The notes below the pieces were generated by a model that ran no database searches, was not told the DNA's origin, and saw nothing but the letters and a program-made list of their open reading frames with translations. Below, piece by piece: positions 1 to 9,252 of a DNA stretch of 64,000 nucleotides (position 1 is its first letter; each line of letters starts with the position of its first letter). This DNA is from Cupriavidus plantarum (GTDB lineage: Bacteria; Pseudomonadota; Gammaproteobacteria; Burkholderiales; Burkholderiaceae), in the NCBI RefSeq assembly GCF_905397285.1, contig NZ_CAJPUX010000001.1, positions 1,550,001 through 1,614,000 on the forward strand, in the 5' to 3' direction. The translations under genes were made by a program, and so were the position numbers.

Positions 1-2
1 CG

Positions 3-314
3 CCGGAGGCCACGCTGCAAGACGACGGCGGACGCGTCACCGTCAAGCATTACGCCGGACCCAGCTGGGAAGCACCCGATGGCAGCAAGGTGACCGGAAA
101 GGTGTTGCGACAGGCGCCGAACGCCAGCCAGCCGGATAGCATCCCACTGCTGCTATTGCAGGCCACGAATGCTGGCGGACCGGGCCTGCTGTCGAAGACG
201 CGATACGTGCAACGCCTGAACACTTCCGGCGGGCTGGCACCGGCACAGGCTTGCTCGCAGGAAGGCCAGGAAAGCCGTGTCCCGTATCGCGCGGATTACG
301 TTTTTCTGAAATAG
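3..314 (+). CDS. DUF3455 family protein, 3' end only
   Basis: The frame is open from the first bases of the window to a TAG at 312-314, so only the last 103 residues are present. The residues around SWEAPDGSKVTGK, IPLLLLQATN, GGPGLLSKTRYVQRLNTSGG and the ending VPYRADYVFLK match my memory of the DUF3455 family, small exported bacterial and fungal proteins without a settled biochemical role. The signal peptide would lie outside the window. The gene converges on the minus-strand gene at 324-1814 with a 9-bp gap, so the two 3' ends have almost no space for separate terminators. Family assignment is by recognition of the C-terminal motifs only. Confidence 0.75.
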   Translation, partial: PEATLQDDGGRVTVKHYAGPSWEAPDGSKVTGKVLRQAPNASQPDSIPLLLLQATNAGGPGLLSKTRYVQRLNTSGGLAPAQACSQEGQESRVPYRADYVFLK

Positions 315-323
315 CGACGCGTC

Positions 324-1814
324 CTACTCGGGTTGGGGCGCATACGGATACATTGCATTCGAACGGAAAAACACCCCGTCGGGTGTGAGTACAACCGCCG
401 TAGAGTTCGTCATGCCGTCGGCGTCATGGTCGCCATGACAAAGGTGCAGCCGCGCACCTTCGATGCGGTACTGGTCCCCCAGCGCCAGTAATCCCAACTC
501 GTTTTCGTAGCTCCCCGAGTCGCTGTCAATCGGCATGATCATGCCTCCGACGAACATGTAGCCAATGTCATGCGCCCCGTTCTCACGCATTTGTGTATCG
601 ATTTCATGCATCGCCTCTGCCGGCGTGGCTCCGGCCCCGGAGTAGTGATATACGCCAAGTACCGTCTCGCCGGAGCCCGTCACCCCGCGCGCGCAGATCG
701 CAATGCATGGCCCCAGTCCGTCGGTCCCGATATGTAAGCCGTTGCCTCCCGTGATGACCTGACAATCGTCCATCCCCACGTCAACGACGTCCCGGAAGGC
801 GAAGGCATTGGTTTCCTGGAGGCGATGGATGTCGCCTCCTCGAAAGTACTCGGGGTAATCCTTTCGCAACTGCATATAAGGGGCGACATCGCGTTCCTCC
901 AACGCTCGATGTCGTTCGCTCATTGGCATCAGTGTGCGGCGAGAATCGTATGGCATCACCTGCGCCCCGCCAGGTATCACGGCATGGCCGGGATGGCCGC
1001 TGCCGGACGCCATCGGGTTGCCGGGCGCATGCAATACGACAGGCGGCGACGCCTCGAATCGAATCGTTCTTCTCGGCGGGTTCAGGTCGATTTGCTGCAG
1101 CACACCGTGGCGGACCGTTGCGGTGACGCGGAGCGGCACGGTGCCGGGATACATCTGAATAGAGAAGGATCTCTGTACAACGCCATCGGCGGACTGCCGC
1201 TCCGATACCGCGCTGACTGGACGATTGCCCGGATTCAGCGCTGCGTTCAGCGGTCCGCGGGTCAGACCGTCGATCTGTTGCGCGAGCGGTGGCACATGAC
1301 TGGCGATTTGCGTGGCCCCAATGTGCCAAGGACTGATTGGTGTCGCCGGTTGCGTCTGCAGCGCTGGCATGGCCTGCCGCAAGTGCGGGGGATAGAAATG
1401 GCCTCCGTGCGCAAGGGGAGCATGATTCGCGGGGGCGGAAGACGGCCCGGCACCGGGCGTCTGCGTCGGGCCGTAATAGTGAAAGCCGGCCCGACCGTGG
1501 CCTTGCTCGTGGTCTTGCTCGTGGCCTTGCGGATACCTCGGATCGCCCCCTCCCCAACGGTTCATACCGCCGCGAACTTGCGCGTGCTCATCGGAGAGAG
1601 CCCTGGCCAAGCCGTTGCGGCGACGATCCGTAACTGGCGGGTTGCTGATGGAATCCACGCCCTCATTGGACCTCGGCATGCGCCTGTCCAGCCCCGGGGG
1701 GACGTCTCTCGGCATGCGGGCAGAGCCTCTTGGGCTCGATGTCCTGGCAGGAGATGTCGTGAAATCGAGCGAGCCGATCGAGTTGCCGCCTGAAATCTTT
1801 GGAGAAAATACCAT
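324..1814 (-). CDS. Putative secreted effector with CheD-like glutamine deamidase domain
   Basis: This 496-residue protein has a Ser/Pro/Arg-rich low-complexity N-terminus (about residues 1-60), a His/Gly/Pro-rich stretch (about 90-145), a Pro-rich middle, and a compact C-terminal domain (about 305-496). The C-terminal domain contains T364-D-G-L-G-P-C370 and H390 in GVYHYSG. CheD deamidases use a Thr-Cys-His triad with the Thr six residues before the Cys inside a T-x-GLGSC motif, and the Burkholderia toxin BLF1 has the same T-x5-C spacing. The following FVGGM and later hydrophobic strands also resemble the CheD order. No chemotaxis genes are nearby. A disordered N-terminus on a deamidase fold suggests a translocated effector or toxin, but no secretion genes are visible. 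The start at 1814 is the first Met of the frame. Confidence 0.6.
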   Translation of the reverse strand: MVFSPKISGGNSIGSLDFTTSPARTSSPRGSARMPRDVPPGLDRRMPRSNEGVDSISNPPVTDRRRNGLARALSDEHAQVRGGMNRWGGGDPRYPQGHEQDHEQGHGRAGFHYYGPTQTPGAGPSSAPANHAPLAHGGHFYPPHLRQAMPALQTQPATPISPWHIGATQIASHVPPLAQQIDGLTRGPLNAALNPGNRPVSAVSERQSADGVVQRSFSIQMYPGTVPLRVTATVRHGVLQQIDLNPPRRTIRFEASPPVVLHAPGNPMASGSGHPGHAVIPGGAQVMPYDSRRTLMPMSERHRALEERDVAPYMQLRKDYPEYFRGGDIHRLQETNAFAFRDVVDVGMDDCQVITGGNGLHIGTDGLGPCIAICARGVTGSGETVLGVYHYSGAGATPAEAMHEIDTQMRENGAHDIGYMFVGGMIMPIDSDSGSYENELGLLALGDQYRIEGARLHLCHGDHDADGMTNSTAVVLTPDGVFFRSNAMYPYAPQPE

Positions 1815-1840
1815 TGCCTAGGGTCATCCATGTTGATCGA

Positions 1841-1855
1841 TCCGATATATTCGGA
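1841..1855. promoter_or_regulatory. TCCGA-N5-TCGGA palindrome upstream of the deamidase-like gene
   Basis: A perfect 5-bp inverted repeat (TCCGA, TATAT spacer, TCGGA) lies 27 bp upstream of the start codon at 1814. Its place between the ProQ-like gene and the deamidase-like gene suits an operator or a leader stem. No factor can be named. Confidence 0.3.
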
Positions 1856-1991
1856 CCCATCAACAAGGAGACAGCGGCCGTCACCGCCGCGAAGGGCGCC
1901 AAAAACGAAGCGAAGCTACGGATTCATCGTTCCCACAGGTCGTTTGCAGCGCGCCCGTGCTTTTCCACGGCAAAGCTCGGAAGGAACCGCT

Positions 1992-2666
1992 TCAGGCGTC
2001 CGCGGCACCCTCGGGTCGTGCCGGCGCCTCGGGTGTGCTAGCCGAAGGGGCCTGCTCGGCGGCAGCACCTTCCGCCTGTGCCTTCGCCTTCTGTGATGCC
2101 TTCTCCGACGCCTGCTTCCGGCGCCCGCCCGCCAGCAGCTGCTTGCCGCGACGCGCATCGGCTTCCGTCACCGCGCCCGCCGGCTGCCCGGCCAGATCCA
2201 GCCGCGGCGCACCTTCCGTCAGGCAAGCCCAATAGCGCGCACCACGGCACCACGTCCGAATTGCATCACGCAACTCGGCCTCGGTGAGCCCGAGCTCCGT
2301 GGCATGGGCGAGCACGTCCTCGAAAATGCCGACCTTGAGCGGCACCTTGGGCGCGGGATTCTTGGGGAACGCCAGCGGAAAGCGCTTCTGCAGCTTGCCG
2401 AACGTGCGTACGACCGGATCCACCGGCGTAGCCGGTTTCGCGGCATGGCGCGGCGCGCCCGAAGGTTTCGCACCCCGGCCACCCTCCGCGCCCTTCGCCG
2501 GATTCTGCCCGGCGCCCTTTGCGGAGCCCTTTGCGGGATGCGGCTGACGCGCCGGACGCGGACCCTTCGCCCGCGCCTCGTTTTTCGCCTGCTCTTTTGC
2601 CTGCTCGGTCAGTTTTGCCTTGAGTGCTGCCAGTTGTTCGAAGCCCATCGCGTTCAAAAAATTCAT
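1992..2666 (-). CDS. ProQ/FinO-domain RNA chaperone
   Basis: The 224-residue product has a basic, Ala/Lys-rich N-terminal linker (about 15-85), a ProQ/FinO domain (about 85-175) and an Ala/Lys/Glu-rich tail. The domain is recognised from FGKLQKRFPLAF, the PLKVGIFEDVLA turn, ELRDAIRTWCRGARYW and the ending RLDLAGQPAGAVT, which is the arrangement seen in ProQ. Proteins of this family bind structured sRNAs and mRNA 3' ends in the cytoplasm and act as global post-transcriptional regulators. The domain flanked by two disordered basic arms is common in beta-proteobacteria. The start at 2666 is the Met directly before NFLNAMGFEQ. The gene lies upstream of, and in the same direction as, the deamidase-like gene, 177 bp apart. 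Confidence 0.85.
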   Translation of the reverse strand: MNFLNAMGFEQLAALKAKLTEQAKEQAKNEARAKGPRPARQPHPAKGSAKGAGQNPAKGAEGGRGAKPSGAPRHAAKPATPVDPVVRTFGKLQKRFPLAFPKNPAPKVPLKVGIFEDVLAHATELGLTEAELRDAIRTWCRGARYWACLTEGAPRLDLAGQPAGAVTEADARRGKQLLAGGRRKQASEKASQKAKAQAEGAAAEQAPSASTPEAPARPEGAADA

Positions 2667-2943
2667 ACGTGTATCGCGGGACTATAACAGGCTGGCGTGT
2701 CGGTATCGATGAAGTGTCGCAACATAGCCCTGCGGAGGCGACGACATCGCGGTCCGGCACAGCGTACGGAGAGAGCGCGATGCCACGATCTGACATTAGC
2801 GTGGCAAAGCCGTCGGCAAATGGCAGAGCTGCCCGGTGGATAACCAGATGACTTGGGGTTACTACTGATTATTCGTAATACCCATTCAACTGCACAGGTC
2901 CGTGACCTAGACTGCCTTTGGACTCGGCCAGGAGACGGGACGC

Positions 2944-4032
2944 ATGGCATCGGTACAGATTCGCGAGGTGGAGAAGCACTTTGGCGGCACGCCGGTCATC
3001 CGCGGGGTAAGCATCGATATTCCGGATGGACAGTTCACGGTGCTGGTCGGCCCATCCGGGTGCGGCAAGTCCACGCTGCTCCGCATGCTTGCGGGACTCG
3101 AGGAAATCACCGTCGGGGAGGTCGCCATTGGCAACCGCGTGGTCAATCGCCTCCCGCCAAAAGAGCGCGACATCGCCATGGTGTTCCAGAACTATGCGCT
3201 CTACCCGCATATGTCCGTCTACGACAACATGGCGTTTTCGCTGAAGCTGGCCGGCATGTCGAGGGATGCGATCAAGACAAAGGTGGACAAGGCCTCCGGC
3301 ATTCTCGGACTTGGCCAGTTGCTTGACCGCTATCCGCGCCAGCTCTCCGGCGGCCAGCGCCAGCGCGTGGCGATGGGACGCGCGATCGTGCGAGACCCGC
3401 AGGTATTCCTGTTCGACGAGCCGCTCTCCAACCTCGATGCCAAGCTGCGCGTGCAGATGCGCGCCGAGATCAAGGAATTGCATCAGCGGCTGCGCACCAC
3501 ATCGGTCTATGTCACGCACGACCAGATTGAAGCGATGACCCTCGCGGACCAGATCGTGGTGATGCGGGAAGGCCGTGTGGAACAGCGCGGGCGGCCACTG
3601 GCCATCTATGACCATCCCGACAATCTGTTCGTCGCGGGATTTATCGGCTCGCCGGCGATGAACTTCATTCCCGCCGTATTACGCCGTCAGAACGGCACGG
3701 TGAAAGTGGAATTCGCCGACGGCACGCAGATGCCATCCCCCGCGCGGCTCGCGACAGGTGCCGGCGCCGACGACCAGCGCGTGATCTACGGCGTTCGACC
3801 CGAGCATCTGAGCTTTGGCGCGCCGGGCGAAGGCATTCCGACCAGCGTCGCGGTGGTGGAGCCCACCGGCGCCAATACCGAGGTGTATTCGCGCTTTGGG
3901 GACACCGAGCTCATCGCGATGTTTCGCGAGCGACATGACTTTGCACCGGGACAGGCGCTGCATCTGGTTCCCGACCACAAGCACACGCATCTGTTCGATG
4001 CGGAAACGGGACAGGCGCTGCCCCGGCAATGA
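2944..4032 (+). CDS. Sugar-type ABC transporter ATP-binding protein (UgpC/MalK family)
   Basis: The 362-residue protein shows Walker [10 protein letters not shown] (about residues 37-45), the Q-loop in VFQNYALYP, the signature LSGGQRQR, Walker [11 protein letters not shown], the D-loop and the switch His in VTHDQ. A C-terminal TOBE-type extension follows, as in MalK and UgpC, which power carbohydrate or glycerol-phosphate importers. It is the first gene of a four-gene plus-strand cluster with a binding protein (4098) and two permeases (5486, 6382). The gap to the binding protein is 65 bp. The substrate cannot be read from this subunit. Length is normal for the family. Confidence 0.93.
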   Translation: MASVQIREVEKHFGGTPVIRGVSIDIPDGQFTVLVGPSGCGKSTLLRMLAGLEEITVGEVAIGNRVVNRLPPKERDIAMVFQNYALYPHMSVYDNMAFSLKLAGMSRDAIKTKVDKASGILGLGQLLDRYPRQLSGGQRQRVAMGRAIVRDPQVFLFDEPLSNLDAKLRVQMRAEIKELHQRLRTTSVYVTHDQIEAMTLADQIVVMREGRVEQRGRPLAIYDHPDNLFVAGFIGSPAMNFIPAVLRRQNGTVKVEFADGTQMPSPARLATGAGADDQRVIYGVRPEHLSFGAPGEGIPTSVAVVEPTGANTEVYSRFGDTELIAMFRERHDFAPGQALHLVPDHKHTHLFDAETGQALPRQ

Positions 4033-4097
4033 TTCCATGCTGTAGCACTCGCGAAGTTCAGGCGGTGACATACCCATAAACATGGAGGAGACCAGCA

Positions 4098-5417
4098 ATG
4101 AGCAATTCCGGAAAATTCACAAGGCGCGATTTCATTGTGTCCACCGCGGCGGTGGCGGCCGTCACGACGCTCGGCAGCCCCGTGCATGCCGCCACCGCGT
4201 TGCAGTACAAGCCCGAGGCCGGCGCCAAGCTGCGCGTCCTGCGCTGGAAGCGGTTTGTGCAGGGCGACGAAGATCTGTGGATGGCCAACACGAAGAAGTT
4301 CTCCGACCTCACCGGCGTGGAGGTACGCGTCGACAACGAAGGCTGGGAGGACGTTCGCCCCAAGGCCGCGGTGGCCGCCAGCGTCGGCACCGGTCCGGAT
4401 ATCGTGCTGGGCTGGTTCGATGATCCGCAGCAATATCCAGACAAGCTCGTCGACGTGAGCGACGTGGCCACCTATCTCGGCGGCAAGCATGGCGGCTGGT
4501 ACGACGTGTGCAAAAAATACGGCACGCACGGAGGGAAATGGATCGCGCTGCCGCTCGGCGTGGTGGGGAACGCGCTGGTCTATCGCGACAGCCATATCAA
4601 AGCCGCGGGGTTCGATGCGATCCCCAAGGATACGGCTGGCTTCCTCAAACTATGCCAGGCACTGAAAGCCAAGGGCACGCCATGCGGCTTCGCCCTCGGC
4701 AAGGCCGTCGGTGACGGCAACAACTGGGCCCACTGGCTGCTGTGGTCGCACGGCGGCATGCTCGTCGACAGCAAGGGCAAGGTCGTGGTCAATTCTCCCG
4801 AGACATTGGCGGCGCTCGAGTACGCCAAACAGCTATACGCGACGTTCGTACCGGGAACGCTGTCCTGGCAGGACCCATCGAACAACAAGGCCTTTCTTGA
4901 CGGTCAGGTCAGCCTAACCGCCAACGGCATATCGGTCTACTACGCGGCCAAGAATTCGAAGGAGCCGAAATTGCAGGAGATGGCGCGCGATATACAGCAT
5001 GCGCATTTCCCGATCGGGTCCAGTGGCAAGCCGACCGAGTTGATGCAGATCACACAGATGATGGTGTTCAGGTACTGCAAGTACCCGAACGCCGCCAAGG
5101 CCTATCTGCAATTCATGATGGAGCCTGAACAATACAACGCATGGATGGAAGCCGCGATCGGGTATGTGAGCCAGCCGCTCAAGGCCTACGAATCGAATCC
5201 GATCTGGACCGCCGATCCCAAGCACACGGTCTATCGCGACGCGGCTTCGCTGATGCTCGACAACGGCCATGCGGGCCCGCTCGGGACCGCATCGGCGGCA
5301 TCTATGGCGGACTATATCGTGCTCGATATGGTGGCGGAGGCGGCCAGCGGCTCCAGGACGCCGAAGGAAGCCGCGGCACGCGCGGCGCAGCGTGCCGAAC
5401 GCTTCTACAAGGCTTAG
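4098..5417 (+). CDS. ABC transporter extracellular sugar-binding protein, Tat-exported
   Basis: The 439-residue protein begins with a twin-arginine-like leader (TRRDFIVSTAAVAAVTTLG, cleavage probably after VHA). It continues as a family 1 extracellular solute-binding protein, with GWEDVRPKAAVAAS, a DIVLGWFDDPQQ segment and the typical late WMEAAIGYVSQP. It would capture the substrate in the periplasm for the two permeases downstream. A ribosome-binding site (GGAGGA, about 4083) supports the start. Family 1 proteins bind sugars, oligosaccharides or glycerol phosphates; the specific ligand is unknown. Tat export implies folding before secretion. Confidence 0.9.
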   Translation: MSNSGKFTRRDFIVSTAAVAAVTTLGSPVHAATALQYKPEAGAKLRVLRWKRFVQGDEDLWMANTKKFSDLTGVEVRVDNEGWEDVRPKAAVAASVGTGPDIVLGWFDDPQQYPDKLVDVSDVATYLGGKHGGWYDVCKKYGTHGGKWIALPLGVVGNALVYRDSHIKAAGFDAIPKDTAGFLKLCQALKAKGTPCGFALGKAVGDGNNWAHWLLWSHGGMLVDSKGKVVVNSPETLAALEYAKQLYATFVPGTLSWQDPSNNKAFLDGQVSLTANGISVYYAAKNSKEPKLQEMARDIQHAHFPIGSSGKPTELMQITQMMVFRYCKYPNAAKAYLQFMMEPEQYNAWMEAAIGYVSQPLKAYESNPIWTADPKHTVYRDAASLMLDNGHAGPLGTASAASMADYIVLDMVAEAASGSRTPKEAAARAAQRAERFYKA

Positions 5418-5485
5418 CCGATCCGATCGTCGTGGAGGAATCCGCCGCGACGCGCTCCCCGTCGCGGCGGCAGCCAAGGAGAGCC

Positions 5486-6385
5486 ATGCTGTCCCGCCTG
5501 TCAAACAACCGCCATTCGCTCGGGCTGCTGTTCATGTTGCCCACCGCGTTGTTGCTGCTGGTGTTCCTCACCTACCCGCTCGGGCTCGGTGTCTGGCTAG
5601 GCTTCACGGATGCCAAGATCGGCCGCGCCGGCGAGTGGATCGGCTTCGCGAACTACAGCTATCTTGCGGGCGATTCGATCTCGCAACTTGCGCTGTTCAA
5701 CACCATCTTCTACACGCTGGTTGCCAGCGTGCTCAAGTTCGCGCTAGGTCTGTGGCTCGCGCTGCTGCTCAACCGAAACCTCCCGTTCAAGTCCTTTTTT
5801 CGCGCGGTGGTGCTATTGCCGTGGATCGTGCCGACCGCGCTGTCCGCGCTGGCGTTCTGGTGGATCTATGACGCGCAGTTTTCGGTCATCAGCTGGGCGC
5901 TGGTCAGGCTCGGAATCATCGATCGCTATATCGACTTTCTCGGTGACCCATGGCTGGCCAGATTCTCGACGATCGCGGCCAACGTCTGGCGCGGCATTCC
6001 ATTCGTCGCCATCTCGCTGCTGGCGGGCCTGCAGACGATCTCCCCCACGCTGTATGAGGCCGCGTCGATCGACGGCGTCACGCCATGGCAGCAGTTCCGC
6101 TACATCACGCTGCCGTTACTGACCCCAATCATCGCCGTTGTGATGACATTTTCCGTGCTGTTCACCTTCACCGATTTTCAACTGATCTATGTGCTCACGC
6201 GCGGCGGTCCGCTCAATGCCACGCACCTGATGGCGACGCTATCCTTTCAGCGCGCGATTCCGGGCGGCTCGCTGGGTGAAGGCGCGGCGCTGGCCACGAT
6301 GATGGTGCCGTTCCTGCTCGCGGCCATCATGTTCTCCTACTTCGGACTACAGCGACGTGCCTGGCAACAGGGGGGCGACAAGTGA
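5486..6385 (+). CDS. Sugar ABC transporter permease (MalF/UgpA type)
   Basis: The 299-residue polytopic membrane protein starts at an ATG with AAGGAG eight bases upstream; a longer frame to 5141 overlaps the binding-protein gene and is unlikely. It has about six membrane segments. The EAA-type loop that contacts the ATPase is visible as YEAASIDGVTPWQQFRYITLPLL. It would form the channel heterodimer with the product of the next gene, which it overlaps by 4 bp (GTGA), indicating translational coupling. Confidence 0.92.
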   Translation: MLSRLSNNRHSLGLLFMLPTALLLLVFLTYPLGLGVWLGFTDAKIGRAGEWIGFANYSYLAGDSISQLALFNTIFYTLVASVLKFALGLWLALLLNRNLPFKSFFRAVVLLPWIVPTALSALAFWWIYDAQFSVISWALVRLGIIDRYIDFLGDPWLARFSTIAANVWRGIPFVAISLLAGLQTISPTLYEAASIDGVTPWQQFRYITLPLLTPIIAVVMTFSVLFTFTDFQLIYVLTRGGPLNATHLMATLSFQRAIPGGSLGEGAALATMMVPFLLAAIMFSYFGLQRRAWQQGGDK

Positions 6386-7260
6386 AAGCGACGACCATGG
6401 AAGAAGAACGGCAGGGAATGGAGTATCTCCAGTCCATTCCGCGGCGCTGGGTCACGCTTTATATTCCCATCGGCATCTTCCTCTTCGTACTGCTGTTTCC
6501 GTTCTACTGGATGGGTATTACAGCGTTCAAGCCGGACGGCGAGCTGTTGATGCAGAGCGCGAACCCGCTGATCGTGATGAAGCCCACACTGGCTCACTTC
6601 AGGAAGCTGTTGTTCGACACGCCGTACCCCGCATGGCTGCTGAATACCGTGATCGTCTCCACGGTGTCCACGTTCGCCTCCCTCGCCGCTAGCGTGCTGG
6701 CCGCCTATGCGATCGAGCGTCTGCGTTTTCAGGGCGCGAAACAGGTTGGCCTTGCGATATTCCTGGCCTATCTGATTCCGCCGTCGATCCTGTTCATTCC
6801 GCTGGCTTCGATTGTTTTCCAGCTGGGGTTGTTCGATACCCGCTGGGCGCTGATCCTGACCTATCCGACGTTTCTGATCCCGTTCTGCACGTGGCTGCTG
6901 ATGGGCTATTTCCGGTCGATTCCCTACGAGCTCGAGGAATGCGCGCTTATCGACGGTGCGACGCGCTGGGAGATTCTCGTCAAGATCATCCTTCCCCTCG
7001 CGGTGCCAGGCCTGATATCGGCCGGCATTTTTGCATTCACGCTGTCATGGAACGAGTTCATCTACGCGCTGACGTTCATCTCGTCATCGGAGGTCAAGAC
7101 CGTACCCGTTGGCATCGTCACGGAGCTGGTCGAGGGTGACGTCTATCACTGGGGTGCCTTGATGGCGGGCGCCTTGCTCGGCTCCCTGCCAGTGGCCGTG
7201 GTGTACTCGTTTTTCGTGGAGTATTACGTTTCCGGCATGACCGGCGCAGTCAAGGAGTAG
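6382..7260 (+). CDS. Sugar ABC transporter permease (MalG/UgpE type)
   Basis: The 292-residue permease pairs with the upstream one. The GTG at 6382 overlaps the previous stop codon; in-frame ATGs at 6397 and 6418 are alternative starts. About six membrane segments are visible, with the EAA-type loop YELEECALIDGATRWEILVK and a downstream LPLAVPGLISAGIF. It completes the importer of ATPase, binding protein and two permeases. It ends 8 bp before the convergent LysR gene at 7269. Confidence 0.92.
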   Translation: MKATTMEEERQGMEYLQSIPRRWVTLYIPIGIFLFVLLFPFYWMGITAFKPDGELLMQSANPLIVMKPTLAHFRKLLFDTPYPAWLLNTVIVSTVSTFASLAASVLAAYAIERLRFQGAKQVGLAIFLAYLIPPSILFIPLASIVFQLGLFDTRWALILTYPTFLIPFCTWLLMGYFRSIPYELEECALIDGATRWEILVKIILPLAVPGLISAGIFAFTLSWNEFIYALTFISSSEVKTVPVGIVTELVEGDVYHWGALMAGALLGSLPVAVVYSFFVEYYVSGMTGAVKE

Positions 7261-7268
7261 CGCCGACG

Positions 7269-8216
7269 CTATCGCACCATCGCGGCAACTTCCGCATGGA
7301 CCCATTGGCGAAACGCCGCGATGGCATCGTCGCCGGCACGTTCTTTCCGGTAAAGCAGGCAGTACTCGCCGCCGCTCTGCACGCGCTCGCGCACCGGCAC
7401 GATCAGGTTGCCGCTCGCCACGTCGTCTGCCACGAGCACATCGGGCACCAGTGCCACCCCACGTCCCTCGAGGGCCGCGCGCATCGACATGAAGAAGTGC
7501 CCAAAGTGCAAGGCTTCCGGTTTGCGCTCGTAGGCAATGTCCTGTGCCGCGAACCAGTCAGTCCAGGCCCGTACGCGCGAGTCGGTATGGATCAGCGGCA
7601 TCCGCGTCAGCGCGGCCGGCCGTACGGGCAACCTGCCCTGGATCAGTTCGGGCTTGCAGATCGGCACGAGTACATCGGGGAATAGCGGTTCCACCGCCAC
7701 GCCGCGCCACTCGTCCGTCATCACGAGGTCGATGCGCGGCGCGCCGTGCCGCGCGCGCTTGCCCGGTGGTTTGCCGACACGGATGGCCACATCGATCTTG
7801 TCGCGGCTGAACGATACGGCCTCGATGGAAGTGATGAGCCGGATCTCGATGTGCTGGTGCGCCTGGGTGAAATTGACCAGCCGCGGCATCAGCCAGCTCG
7901 ATGCCAGTGTCGGAAGGATGCTCACCAGCAGCTGACGCGAGGTAGGACGTCCGGTCAGTTCTTCTCCCACGGCTTCGATCTGCGCGAGCGCCGCGGTCAC
8001 CACGGCGAACAGCCGCGCGCCCTCGGCCGTGCATTCGATCGCGCGCGTCAGCCGGTTGAACAGCTTCACGCCGTAATGCGTTTCGAGGTTGCGGATATGG
8101 CGGCTGACGGCGCTCTGCGTGACGCACAACTCGTCGGCCGCAAGCGTAAAGCTCATATGCCGGGCCACCGCCTCGAAGGCGCGTAGCGCTACCAGCGGTG
8201 GGAGTAGGCGTTTCAT
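7269..8216 (-). CDS. LysR-family transcriptional regulator (GcvA-like)
   Basis: The 315-residue protein has an N-terminal winged helix-turn-helix (SFTLAADELCVTQSAVSRHIRNLE, about residues 21-45, in pieces) and a substrate-binding co-inducer domain. The opening MKRLLPPLVALRAFEAVARH is the style of GcvA-like LysR proteins. It is divergent from the aspartate dehydrogenase-like gene at 8346 (129-bp gap), so it probably controls that gene and perhaps the Bug receptor that follows. It could also regulate the ABC importer that converges on it, but orientation favours the divergent pair. Confidence 0.9.
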   Translation of the reverse strand: MKRLLPPLVALRAFEAVARHMSFTLAADELCVTQSAVSRHIRNLETHYGVKLFNRLTRAIECTAEGARLFAVVTAALAQIEAVGEELTGRPTSRQLLVSILPTLASSWLMPRLVNFTQAHQHIEIRLITSIEAVSFSRDKIDVAIRVGKPPGKRARHGAPRIDLVMTDEWRGVAVEPLFPDVLVPICKPELIQGRLPVRPAALTRMPLIHTDSRVRAWTDWFAAQDIAYERKPEALHFGHFFMSMRAALEGRGVALVPDVLVADDVASGNLIVPVRERVQSGGEYCLLYRKERAGDDAIAAFRQWVHAEVAAMVR

Positions 8217-8345
8217 GGTCGTGCGGGGGCAAAGGACGCATCACTATAACTCATGCGTCGCTGCATTCAAGTTGTTTGTCTAGACCCCTCGCAGCGCTGA
8301 CCATGATGCGCACGAACAACCAACGATCTTGCAGGAGATAACGAC

Positions 8346-9170
8346 ATGTCGGGCGACAAGGAGATCAGGGAACTGCGCGTGGGGATCGCCGGCCTCGGTG
8401 CGGTGGGCACCAAGCTGGTCGAGCAACTGGATCAGGGCATCCACGGTCTTCGGCTGACCGCCGTGGCGGCGCGCGACAAGCTGCGGGCCGCCGAGAAGCT
8501 GCGGGGCGTAAAGGGGCATATCGCCATCGTAGACATCGCCGAGCTGGCCGAACACGCGGACATCGTCATCGAATGCGCCCCCGCGGAACTGGTGGGAGCG
8601 ATTGCCGAACCGGTGCTGCGTGCGGGCAAGACGGTGATCGTGCTGAGCTGCGGTGCGCTGCTCGACCGTATGGACCTCGTCGATCTGGCGCGCGCGCATG
8701 GCGGCCAGATCATCGTGCCGACGGGCGCGCTGCTGGGTCTCGACGCCGTCACCGCCGCCGCCGAAGGAACCATCCACTCGGTCAGGATGATCACGCGCAA
8801 GCCCGTGCGGGGGCTGGTTGGCGCGCCGTTCCTCGTCAACAACAACATCGATATCGAGGATGTGACCGAGCCGCTCAAGATCTTCTCGGGCACCGCGCGC
8901 GAAGCGGCAAAGGGCTTCCCCGCCAACCTCAACGTGGTGGTGGCGCTGGCGCTCGCGGGCATCGGTCCGGACCGTACGCAACTCGAGATCTGGGCGGATC
9001 CGGCGCTGACGCGCAACACGCACGAGATCGAGGTGGACTCGGATGCGGCCTCGTTCTCGCTGCGTATCCAGAACATCCCCACCGAGAACCCCAAGACGGG
9101 CCGCATCACGGCGCAGAGCGTACTCGCGGTGCTACGCAAGCTGCGCAGCCCGCTGCGCGTCGGCACCTGA
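8346..9170 (+). CDS. nadX: L-aspartate dehydrogenase-like protein (NadX/DUF108 family)
   Basis: The 274-residue protein has an N-terminal Rossmann motif (GIAGLGAVG, about residues 15-23) and the C-terminal aspartate dehydrogenase domain, with SCGALLDRMDL, PTGALLGLDAV and PANLNVVVALALAG, as in NadX. Family members oxidise L-aspartate to iminoaspartate with NAD(P), feeding NAD synthesis or amino acid catabolism. A GGAGAT site (about 8334) precedes the start. Its place between a divergent LysR gene and a Bug receptor suggests a catabolic role for an amino-acid-like compound rather than NAD supply, but that is inference. The symbol reflects family only. Confidence 0.8.
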   Translation: MSGDKEIRELRVGIAGLGAVGTKLVEQLDQGIHGLRLTAVAARDKLRAAEKLRGVKGHIAIVDIAELAEHADIVIECAPAELVGAIAEPVLRAGKTVIVLSCGALLDRMDLVDLARAHGGQIIVPTGALLGLDAVTAAAEGTIHSVRMITRKPVRGLVGAPFLVNNNIDIEDVTEPLKIFSGTAREAAKGFPANLNVVVALALAGIGPDRTQLEIWADPALTRNTHEIEVDSDAASFSLRIQNIPTENPKTGRITAQSVLAVLRKLRSPLRVGT

Positions 9171-9252
9171 ATGAAGCAACGCGTCAGGCACGGATCTCGC
9201 TAAATGGATGCGGGCACGGTTGTTCCCCCTCTCAGGTAACAGGAGCTTTCGT

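Noticed and set aside
1890..1914. Possible hrp-II box (TTCG-N16-TTCG) before the deamidase-like gene
   Set aside because: On the minus strand the two TTCG motifs at 1911-1914 and 1890-1893 are separated by 17 bases, not 16, so the match is not exact.
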